Assembly: GCA_026826555.1 (NCBI GenBank)
Contig: JAKSZT010054565.1
Coordinates: forward strand, 5,765,245 to 5,829,244
Direction: 5' to 3'
DNA: 64,000 bases
Origin: Tolypeutes matacus
Taxonomy: Eukaryota > Chordata > Mammalia > Cingulata > Chlamyphoridae
The position numbers were made by a program, and so were the translations under genes. This document shows, piece by piece, positions 32,700-42,485 of this stretch. The notes beneath the pieces are model-generated. The model made no database searches and had not been told where the DNA came from. It saw only the letters and a program-made list of their open reading frames with translations. Numbering within the stretch: position 1 is the first letter of the stretch; every line of letters starts with the position of its first letter.

Positions 32700-32870
32700 A
32701 GTTTGATGACAGCATTGCAGATGTCTTTGTCCCCCCTGACAAACTATGAAAAACTTCAAATATACAGAAATATTGAAAGAATTCTCCAGTGAACACTCAG
32801 ACACTCATTACTTAGATCCCACAATTAATATTTTGCTATATTTGTGCAGGTTTCTTTTGATTGGTGCTTT
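32700..32870 (-). mobile_element. Old L1 3' fragment
   Basis: 'aaatatacagaaatattgaaagaattctccagtgaacactcagacactcattacttagatcccacaattaatattttgc' is an antisense old-L1 3' phrase. Confidence 0.55.
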
Positions 32871-33759
32871 TAAGATATTCAGGCTGTTTATGTTGAGTAC
32901 TATCAAAAATGAATTCTGACATAGCTAGAGACTTTACTGAGAAAGAGTCTTGCAAGAGGGACTCAGGATTGCAAACGTCTCAAAATCAGACAGAACAAGG
33001 CTTTTCTTTCATGGGGAGGGGTAAGCAGAATATAAGGGGAAGTTGAGCAAAGGAGGGGTAGTAAGGAGTTTGCACAATCAGAAAATGTGTCCCTCACTGG
33101 TCAGCTGGTTCTTGGGATAAGATGATGGGAGGTGGGGGTATTTTCAGGCATTTAAGTACTTGGCCAGGCTTGGGGGGAAAGTTCAGGGGCCTGTGCAGAG
33201 GAGAGAAACCTGACTAGAGTGTGGTCAAGACAAAGCAGAGGGTAAGGAATGGGCCATTGTGAACACTTGGTCAGTACTCAAAAATGTTCATGTATAAGCT
33301 CAAAATGACTAAGCCTTAGTGATTAAGTAACTGCATGTCTACAAAAGTCCCTGGTAAATGAACAAATGAAATCTATAGAAACCATTTATGTAATAGCTTC
33401 TGACAGTACGGTAGAAAATTATTCCTTCTGCACTTCCTTTTCCCTGGTTTTGGAGTAAAGAAAAACATTTTTAGTAGCATTTCCTGCTGTTCCATTAAAT
33501 GTAGGAAAAGATAATGATCCTGAAGAAATGCCAGCAAACCTGCAATGAGAATATGTTTTCTTGTTTTCAAGGAAAGTTGTACTCCTCCAAGTTAAAAAAG
33601 AAAAGTCAAATATATATAAATGTGTATATATATATTTATATACATAAATATAAATCAAAGAAATTTTTGCTTTCTTCTGTGTTTCCTTTAACTGATCGAA
33701 CCTAGTGCATTTGAGAGGAATGAGGCTGGTGCTGCTTGTCTACAACAGGAAGGCCTGGG
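32871..33759. other. Intergenic, nothing recognised
   Basis: It includes a short TATA/ATAT-rich tract at 33610-33655 and nothing else identifiable. Confidence 0.4.
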
Positions 33760-33865
33760 GCCCTGTGTGAGCAGGTGCATGGCTGTAAAATAGGCTTGGT
33801 AACAGGACCTGCTTCATAGGGCAGCTTGAGCATTCAGTGAGATGGTGCGCATGTTAAAATGGGGC
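33760..33865 (+). mobile_element. MIR fragment
   Basis: 'ggctgtaaaataggcttggtaacaggacctgcttcatagggcagcttgagcattcagtgagatggtgcgcatgttaaaatggggcctggcac' matches the 3' half of MIR. Confidence 0.6.
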
Positions 33866-34910
33866 CTGGCACAGACTACAGTTTGAGAGAGGTTAGCCAT
33901 CATCTGCATCCTCAAAAGGATGGAACAGTCCCAAAGGCTCAGGATGACAAATTTTCCTGGCCCTATTTCGTCCTTGATCTTTACACTGGTCCCGGCACTC
34001 GAGGGTGGTGCTACAATTGGACATTTCTGCCAGGCAAACCGCGTCCTGCTGGGTAAGCCCTACTCTGACTCCATAATCAAAGTACTGCTGCTTACTGGAG
34101 GACTGCAAGTTGACCCTTCTGGTCAAGAGGCAACAATGGGCTGTAGACTTCAAGTCCCAGAAATACAAATGTTAAGACCAACGGTGTGGAATTCCAAACC
34201 AAGCATATATGACCAAATATTGGTCCCTGGAATTCAAGTTTCCTATCTTTCAACCCTCATAAGTCACTCTTAAAGGTCACCTTGATCTCAAGTTATAAAA
34301 TACAATTATAATAGATTCTTCCAGTTCTCTGAAGAACTTTCACTTTCTGGCCTGAATCCATTGAGAAAAGCTGGGTTTGGGTTTTGGTGAACGTGAATGG
34401 AGTGTCTGGATGAGCATGAGGCTCTTTGAGGTCATGAGAGATCTCCTTTAATTGGTTGCTGGGGTCATTTTGAGGCACTTGAAGGATTTGTTGGGAAACT
34501 ATTGCAGGCTGCACGGGGCTAGGAATCCAGTTCTCACTCTCCTTGCATCTCTTCTGACCCGCTCTCAACTTGAGGAACTAGCCACGGGCTCCAGAAGTGA
34601 GATCTCTGTGTTTACGTATGTATTAGTTCACTCTGGTTCAAAATACGGAAAAACTGGGAGAAAGGGGCTGATAAGAAATCACCCCAAGCTGGAAATGGGA
34701 TAGACTAGAAAGCAGAGATCTGGTTTTGCTGCTTGTGTCCCAAAGCCTGCTGGAGGTAGGGGCAGACCACTCCCTGCAGATATTTGAAGCCAGAGGGAAT
34801 TTGGCACTCATTAAAGCTGCAGCCCAGCCCTGACTGGCTGACCCATGGCTCAGTGAAGAGGTAAGCCCCTCAGCATGGCTGCATGAAAGGAAAAGATGCA
34901 CCCTCTCTGG
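33866..34910. other. Intergenic, nothing recognised
   Basis: No gene or nameable repeat. Open frames of up to 117 codons are considered chance. Confidence 0.4.
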
Positions 34911-34930
34911 AGGTGGAAATCTCTTTTTAT

Positions 34931-35911
34931 TTTTTAATATATATTTTAAAGAAACATGCTTATTTTCCATCAACCTTATTTCTGTTTTCTGTTGAAGAGC
35001 CCATGGAAGAACAACTTAAGACCACCAGGTGGCGTTTCGTACCCGTTCAAGTGGCCTGAGTGGTGGGTGCTACAGACTGGTCTCAGCCGGACACCGCTGC
35101 GTAGGCGCAGAGGGCCCCTGCCCACCTTCGGACCAGCCCATGTTCTTGGCTTGAGCAACAGTGGACTCAGGAGGTGGGGTGTTACAGTCACCCTGAACTT
35201 CTTCCTTGGTTGCGGCCTTTTCAGCAGCCTGCTCCTCCTTTCCAGTCTCTTCAGGGACTCTGAAGTAGTTGAGATCAGGCATGAAACCCCCACGAGTGCC
35301 CATGGGAGAGGGTGCCAGGCAAGTGCCGAGCTTCCCAGGCCAGCACCCACCACATCAGTCCCACCAGATGAGCTCTGTTGCTTTGCATGGAGAATCTATT
35401 ACACAGAGCAATTGTCAGCAGGCGAAAATGAGATGCCCCTGGGAGAGGCTGGTGGTCAGCCCTGGGATCAGTCACCACTGGAAGATGCAGCTCCCAGAAG
35501 TACTTGCTTAGTGAAGGTTCCAGGAGTGAGGTGCCCGGCAATAGGCGTAGCTCCGGTGGCTGCAGTGAACTTCAGTGCAGCGTGCTGGCCAGTATTCCTG
35601 GAGGATGGGGCACGGACAACAGCCAGGTTTTCAATGGCGACAATGGCCTGAGCCACCAGCAGAAGCTTCTCCCAGGTCCTCTGCAGATTTGTGATGTCAG
35701 TGCCATGGTTTTTCCTTCTGTAGATGTCCTGTGCCATTTGGAAGTCAAGGTGGGTGCCACCTAAGTGGGTTCCTGCTGCAAGGAATTTGAGGACCTCCTC
35801 CCCCATCATCTGTAGGACCCCAAGGGCTCTGGACATTGTGAGAGTTTCCCTCTAAGTTATGATGGGAACCCAGATCAATGTCGTATGGACCCCTCTCTGG
35901 GTAATGCAGAA
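34931..35911 (-). pseudogene. RPSA: Processed pseudogene of RPSA (40S ribosomal protein SA, uS2)
   Basis: RPSA is the small-subunit ribosomal protein uS2, also known as the 37/67-kDa laminin receptor precursor. Here an intronless minus-strand copy begins with RPSA-type 5'UTR (gaggggtccatac, then aacttagagggaaactctcacaatg) and the start codon at 35836-35834. It runs through [37 protein letters not shown] and SSRNTGQ, then ATGATPIAG. It continues in a second frame ([23 protein letters not shown]) and a third (EEQAAEKAATKEEVQG, near 35240). At least two frameshifts and many substitutions break it. The 3'UTR ends with 'ggttgatggaaaataagcatg' and an A/T-rich tail remnant at about 34931-34945. A decayed target-site duplication is visible (34911-34930 vs 35912-35931). 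The 231-codon plus-strand ORF over this region is its antisense shadow. It cannot make RPSA. Confidence 0.93.
35022..35035 (+). promoter_or_regulatory. CTCF-like core motif inside the RPSA pseudogene
   Basis: ccaccaggtggcgt matches CCASYAGRKGGCRS at 13 of 14 positions. It lies over the former RPSA stop region and so must have arisen by mutation after the retrocopy landed. Binding is a prediction. Confidence 0.35.
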
Positions 35912-35931
35912 AGGTGGGAATACCTTTTAGT

Positions 35932-38900
35932 CTTCTTCAGTCTCGACTGTTCTTTAATACATAACATCCAGCTTTAAAAAAAAAAAAATGACTCACAAAA
36001 AAGCAGGAACTGCTAATCAAGAGAAAAATGTGGTCATTAGAACAGAGCATTCGATGGCCCTGATGTTTGAATTAGAAGACAAGGCCTTTAACCAAATAAC
36101 ATAGAGGGAAAGATGGACAAAATGGGTGACCAGATGAGGAATTTCAGTAGAGAAATGGAAATTCTAGAGCTGAAAAATAGCTCTAGGTTGTTCCCTGGGA
36201 TGGCAAATGCCTGCACGTTCAAACTCGAAATTTTCGTAACTAGCGAGAATAAGCCCCTAGACCACACACCCTTCCTTTTAAAATCACCTCATAAATAAAT
36301 ATTCATTAATATTTAATAAATACTTAATATTATTAATATTAAGCCCCTGCAATCCCCTAGGTTTCCCTGGGCCCCCGTCTCTCACTTGTTAAATGAAAGG
36401 AGCCCTGGGGACTCTTACCAGCCCTGCTGCGATCCATGAGTCACCTTGCTAGAGGGGGGCAGGAAGCTGGGGAGGGTTCTCTGTGGCCCCGGGAGGTCAG
36501 GTCTGGACTCTGAATCATTTCCCATCTTCTCAGAGCTGACGTCAGTCCTCATGAATGAGGCTCCACCCCTCAACCCATCCTGACTGTCCAGTGCGGTAAA
36601 GGGAGGATAGAGCCCTCTGGTGAGTGTGCTCCTCTATTTCTCTCAGGTCTTTGGGCTCGGTGGGTCCCCTTGGGTTGGAGAAAGAGGTGCATGGAACAGA
36701 GAATGCATTTTGAACACACTCCCGGAGGTAGTTCTTTCCTTTGGGACCCTGCAGAGTTGGAGACATTTCCTGGATTTATCCCACCAGGAGCCACGGAGAA
36801 GGCTGCAGCCCACCTGACACGGGGTGGGCTATGGGACAATGAGAGGGAAGAGGCAGCTGGAGGTGCCCATGACAGGACATACTGCAGACTTTTGCCAAAG
36901 GCCGAGCCGGCTGTGAGCTTCATTTTCCTACATTATGAAGCTTGTTGACACTTGAAGAAGAACCGGCTTTAATATTAATTTGGCCATTTGGACGATTCTA
37001 GGTTATAGTGGGGTTGATTATTCATTGGTTTACCTATTTTTTGTAGGTGGGGTCTTGGAACATTAGACATAAAAGGGGCCTGTGACAGCAGCTCCCCCAG
37101 TCTACCACCCAATACCCTGATTGGCCACTAGATGGCAGTCCAAGACAAGGATTGAAATGGGGCATGCGGCTGCTCCCCTCCTCCACGCCTGTCAGAAATT
37201 CGCTTTACCCGCCGCTTCAAAAACCACAGCTCCTGTGATTAGAAACCCTGGCCATCCAGGAGACGGGGCTGTTTCTCTATAAACAATGTAACTTGATTTT
37301 CATCAACACCTTTCCCTGCAGAATGGACGGTACAGGCTCAGTGGTTTAAATAAGATAGAGGTTAAAAGGAGAGAGAAATTACGAGACCCTGGGGAAGAGG
37401 CTGATTGTCGGTGACATTCGGAAATTGATGTTGCATCAACGAGGTGGAAGCAGAGGAGGAGGTGAGGAACCGATTCCAGATGGCAGGATTCACGATAGAT
37501 GATGGCCTGTTAGGAGACGGGGCTGCTTTGAGGAAGGTGAGGGATTGATTTCCACTCCTGTCTGTTTTTTTTCCTTTTACCCTGAAATGATTTTCTGCCC
37601 AGTGACCTTGTTATTGCCCTGAAAAGAGACACTCCTACCCGCAGAGTAAATAATACAGCATTGGGCAGTGATGTATAGACATGAGCTCATGAATTTTATG
37701 TGACAAGTGTCCTTTTATCTGTTTATGGAGGTAGAAATTGAGACAAAGGGAGCAGAAGTTACTTAGCAAAATTGCTACCAATTAAGCTTTATATGTCTTT
37801 TGAAGTGACTATCTGGTGACATTTATGGGTGGCATCTGGGTGAGGAGCCACTTGATTGCAATTTTCCTTTCTTCTTATCAAGGGAAACAAGTGCTTGTGG
37901 AGGAGAGGGCAAAGTCAGAGGACAGGAGGAAGAAGAATCTGCCACGTACTGAGGGCAGCGCCTGGGCTCTGGGTGTCCACAGGAGCCGCGGGTGTCCACG
38001 GCAGCTGTGCAGCCAGAGTTTGTAACAGAATGAGCTGGGAGTAAGTCAATGTCTGAAGCCAAGGGAGCAGCATGGGAGACGCCCGCCTCCCACCTAGGCA
38101 GAAAGGTGGCTTCCAAGGCGTAGGATCGGAGCAACACCATAAAATGTCCCTGCCCCTTACCTCCAGCAGTGTAGTAACCCAGGAAACCACAGTACCGAGA
38201 ATTCAAACATTGGAGAGCCATTCTTTTAGGGCTATTGCTTTCTCCAGTTTTATTTTGAGATACAAATGCCCCGAGCCAGGGTGGAGGGTGATAAATAAAT
38301 GCTGCAGTGTGCCAAGGCATGGCCCTTGCCTGGCATCTGAGACCCGACTACTGGAGCTGAGTAGGGGATGGGATTGGGGACATGGGGGAGGCACTCCAAA
38401 GTGTGAGACTTGGGAGTGACAACACTTGGATGATTTTACCCTTTTGCCTTTGTGGTGACAATCTGGACTTAGAATTTCCTCTGACATAGACAGAGTCCCA
38501 GAGAGCTTGACTTATCTTGCTTGGATGTCATTGGGGAGAAGGAAATTTTTTTTTCTTTTTTTCTTATATTATGCTCTGGCCTACTCCTCCACTGAGAATT
38601 CTGATAAACTGGCAGGGAAAGGCAGCTGGACTGGAGCGGGGGTGGGAGGTGTGGGATCCCACTGCTGTCTGGTTGAGCAGTGCTTGCTTCTGCTGTCAAA
38701 TGGGCCACTTGGCTTCAGCTCGCTGTGATGGGCACTGAGCTCTATTTTGCTTAAGAGGGGTGTCCGGCTTCCCCTCCCTCCTGGAGGCACACATGCTTTC
38801 CTGGAAAGTACAGAACACAAATTTCTCCTTGTGCTTGAAATGGTTCCTGCTATTAATGAGAAATCCCTAACAGAGGACCTGTCCTGAGGCACACGAGGGC

Positions 38901-39509
38901 TGCCCTGGGGGCCATGAATTCTCTCTGCTGTCCCTGAGGCAGTCCTTTTTTTTTTTTTTTTTTTTAATTAGGTAATTGATCGGCAACATTGATCAGAAAA
39001 AAAGTTATGCCTTGTTGCCTATATTCTTGGATGAGGATCAACGATGTTCATTTTCAGTACATCAATTCCTGCACTGAACACTAATTGGAAGGGATAAAGC
39101 AGTGTGATGGATCACTAGATGGGACCCAGGATGACCGCACCTTCAAAGGAGGTCCAGGAGATTTGATTATACCAACCTAGTCAACAGATGGCAGAGTGGG
39201 AAATTGCACCTGCTGGGTGGACATGGAAGAGAGGGGTTCCAATCTTCTGATAGTAATGGGGTTTGATGCCACTGGGCCATGGTGAGAAGGGAAAATGGCA
39301 CATCAGAGCATTGGTCAGCCGCTGCTCCTTATGCCCTAGATCTGAACCTCTTCCTCCTTCCCTTCCAGCATGTTTTCTTTCCTAAACTCTCTATTTTCTC
39401 ACCATTGCAAGGAAACTTTAATTTGAAAGATGACCCTTGACAGTCTCAAATACAGTCATATAGAGTCAACAGCAGAGGCTTCTAGGACTTTAGTTCGAGT
39501 GTTGACCTA
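35932..39509. other. Intergenic, no gene recognised
   Basis: It holds an A run at 35975-35987, an A/T-rich low-complexity part at 36290-36345 and a T run at 38947-38966. A CTCF-like site at 37125 is listed separately. The 36.95-37.5 kb part looks unique and could be constrained. Open frames up to 165 codons (37823-38320, minus) match nothing known. Confidence 0.4.
37125..37138 (+). promoter_or_regulatory. CTCF core motif, full match
   Basis: ccactagatggcag fits CCASYAGRKGGCRS at all 14 positions. It lies in unique-looking sequence. Confidence 0.5.
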
Positions 39510-39519
39510 TTGCCATTTT

Positions 39520-39641
39520 ATTATTATTATTAATTTATTTTTTCAGGAGGTCCTGGTGATTGAACCCAGGACCATGTACATGGGTTAAACCACTGAGCTA
39601 TACCCACTCCCTGGTGTTTTTTTTTTTTTTTTTTTTTTTTT
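39520..39641 (-). mobile_element. tRNA-Ala-derived SINE (DAS type)
   Basis: The body at 39546-39613 is tRNA-Ala-like on minus ('caggaggtcctggtgattgaacccaggacc' on plus, then 'ccactgagctatacccactccc'). ttgccatttt at 39510-39519 recurs at 39642-39651 as the target-site duplication. The (ATT)n/T-rich left part is the reversed tail. Unusually, a run of about 27 T lies at the other, 5' end (39617-39643). Confidence 0.85.
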
Positions 39642-39651
39642 TTGCCATTTT

Positions 39652-41299
39652 TTAAAATGTCATGGGTTTTTGTCTTTGATCTTCTTTAAAGTAGGCCTGA
39701 ATAATTTTCATCTTCATGTGAAATGCTTGTTATGGTGGAGGAGGGAAGGTGCTGAGATTTTTGACAGATGGCGAGGAAGTGGATCAGAGAAGCATCAGTT
39801 CCCTTGGTTCTAATATTCCCAGGTGTCAGAGCATCTGGGGAGAAATGGTCCACGAAGAGGAAGTGAGAGGGGAAGGTAACACCATAGATGGTGGGTCCGG
39901 GCTGGCTGAGGCTCTGGTGGCATTTCTAGGCCTATCTGTTGCTGGAACTTCTGGAACCTCAGACACTAGCTGGGAAGGTTCCTTACCTGTGGCATCGTGC
40001 TTCTCTATGGCATTTGCCTGATACTAAATTGTGAGGGAAGATGTCTGGGCATGGGACACCTTTAGCATTCCCGTTTTCCAACTGCTCATTTGACTTTAAA
40101 ATAATTTAGGGGACTTTTCAGTAGAAATTATCATTGAAATAACCATGCATTATTTTTACAGAGTCCAAAAAGTCAAGAAATTGGGTTTGAATGGAATCAA
40201 AAGGGAATGTGTCAGGGTACATTGGGTAGTTGAGAGGTGGGCGATTCCTGCCTCCTTGAGATTTTAAAATTGGAGAATCAGCCTTGATAATGCTGTTACC
40301 CCCACCCACTGGCTGGAGGCTGAAGCAGTTGATGTTAAAGCCTTCTCCTAGCTTGAGGACTCGAGGGGCCTCATGAGTGCTGTAGGATAAACCTCCCAAA
40401 GTGTCCTGGGAGCTTCTGGGGCTCAGAATCCCAGGCTGCCCAGGAGGAGCATGTTGATCAGGGCCAGTAGGTTCTCTGCTATGTGTGATGGCCGGTGGTC
40501 CTGGAGGCTTCAGTGGGGTCACCATCATGGGTACTTCTTCTCTCATCTGGTTAGTCACACCAGGTTTCCTCCTCTTTATTCCCTGTAGACTCTTACCTAA
40601 CTCTACTAGGAAAAAAGGTCAGAGGAAGTTAACCTTTTCCTTAAGAGATTTCTAAATATCTTGATAAAAATAATCCAAAATACCCAACAAGTGGCCCTTT
40701 CTCAAAGTACACTCATAGTAATGCTTTCCCAGGGCTAAAAAAATATGTAATTTCCCTGCTCAAAAACCAGCAGGGTGAAACCTGGAATTCAGTGGTGTCC
40801 TATCAGAAACTGTGAAGTGTCTGAGATTTACCCTACTTGCAAGCTAACAAGTTAACCTGCCACAGTTTCATGGATGCTGGCAGAAGACTTGAGATCCCTG
40901 GGTCAGAGACAAAAGATTTTATTACTCACAGCAATAGCAGTAAGCCAGAGTATCAGAATATTGGCATTTATTGTGTGGGTACCATTTTCACAGGGCAATG
41001 CAGGAGACCAGTTGACACCTGCATATGCAGTGTATTCCCTTATAGGAGAGGAACCCTTCAGATCCTTGATTTTTTTATAATGGGTTGCCAGCATGCGTAT
41101 CCTTTGCTCCAGAGGAAGATGCGATCTCCATCTTCCAAGGCTGTTCACAAACATCCTTAAAAAGATAGTCCAAAACAAAGAATATCCCTGCCTCTGGTCA
41201 CAAGATGTGCAGAAGTGTGACAGACCCATGAAGAATTGTCTTCCAACCCGTCCATGAACTGTGCCTCCCACCTTATCTCTCATTGCCCTATCTCACACT
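39652..41299. other. Intergenic with one unexplained ORF
   Basis: Apart from the minus-strand ORF at 40118-40558, listed separately, nothing is recognised. Confidence 0.4.
40118..40558 (-). other. Unexplained 146-codon ORF, proline/glycine-rich
   Basis: The frame begins MTNQMREEVPMMV and is open upstream to a splice-acceptor-like 'ccttttttcctag' (about 40606-40618). It contains PLKPPGPP, GQPGILSPRSSQDTLGG and NYPMYPDTFPFDS and ends at NDNFY-stop. The residue make-up looks more protein-like than the other chance frames here, and the surroundings are not G/C-rich enough to explain it by composition alone. I do not recognise the family. It could be a pseudogene fragment, a lineage-specific terminal exon, or chance. 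Confidence 0.25.
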
Positions 41300-41695
41300 T
41301 TGTGCTCAGCAATGACAAACTCCTTGTTGCCCCTGCCTCATTGAACTGTTTGATCATGATGCTTCCACAGCCTGGATTATTCTTTCATCCTTTCTCAGCC
41401 ACTTCTTGCTCACCCTGTAAGACTCAGCTTAAGTGTCACTCTCTGTAAATTGGATTTGGAACACCTCCCTGGCAATCTTTTCCCTTAGAACATGAACCCC
41501 TGTGTCCTGAGTAGAAGGTATGGTGTAGCACATTTTTCTGGAATGAAGCATCCTTTCTTGGTTCTCCAAGATCATTTACAGTCTGTGAAAATGGTCTTAG
41601 TGAATTCAGATTTTAGGGGGACTCATCTTTCCATGTGAACACTTTCCCTAGCACACTGCAAGCTCCCCAAGGACAGGGATCTAGTTTAGATACCT
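41300..41695 (+). mobile_element. L2 LINE 3' fragment
   Basis: It contains 'tttcatcctttctcagccacttcttgctcaccctgtaagactcagcttaagtgtcactctctgtaaattggatttggaacacctccctgg', then 'cacactgcaagctccccaaggacaggga' and 'cctggcaagcaggtagtaggc', in L2 3' order. Confidence 0.65.
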
Positions 41696-42032
41696 GGCAA
41701 GCAGGTAGTAGGCATATGTTAAGTCCTCACCGATAGCCAGGCCATTGAAAGCTTGTGTCTCAGCAGGGACAGGTAACTGCTCAAGCAGACACGTGCTTCT
41801 GATCTGAGCTGCAGTGAGGTCCCTCCTGGGATATTGAGGTTGCCTGCCAGACACAATTTCCTGAAATTGATTGTATTGACTTGTGGACTCCTTTGCAGGT
41901 AGCTGTTGTCTCTGCAAGAAGCTTGCTGAAGTCTGGGTTAAGATTGTTTCTGTTAATTAAAGAGTTGCATACCTCATTTGGAGTTGTGGAAGAGAATTTC
42001 TGGAGAAGGAAACACCCCCCCAAAACTTAGTG

Positions 42033-42485
42033 GCTTCAAAGAACATTTATTATCTCCATTTCTGTGGGTCAGGAATCTGGTTGTGGCTTAGCTGAGTGGT
42101 TCTGGCCCAGGGGTTCTCATCTTGCAGTCACGATGCCAGCCAGGTTTTTAGTCATCTTGAAGGCTTGACTGAGGCTAGAGAATCTTCTTCCAAGATGGCT
42201 TGCCCACATGGATGTGTGTAGATGGCCTCAGTTCCTTGCTGGTTGTACCTTTCCATAGGGCTCTTTGAGTATCTTCATGGAGTGGCAGCTGGCTTCTCCC
42301 AGAGGGAAAGACCCAAGAGAGAGCAAGGCAGAAGCCACGTGTCTTTTATGATCTAGCCTCAAAAGGCACTGTCATTTTGCAATATTCTTTCTATTGGTCA
42401 CACATTTCAGTCCTATTCAAGGTGGGAGAAGATAACCCAAGGGGATGAGTATGAGGAGGGAGGGCTCATCAGGGGAAAATTTTGG
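42033..42485. mobile_element. Old interspersed repeat, family not assigned
   Basis: 'ttagtggcttcaaagaacatttattatctccatttctgtgggtcaggaatctggttgtggcttagctgagtggttctggc' through 'ggaggctggctaccacag' is a phrase series I know from mammalian LTR/DNA repeats but cannot assign with confidence. Confidence 0.5.

Noticed and set aside
34956..35651. 231-codon plus-strand ORF, the longest open frame in the window
   Set aside because: It is antisense to the RPSA processed pseudogene on the minus strand, and the frame follows from the reversed RPSA coding sequence.
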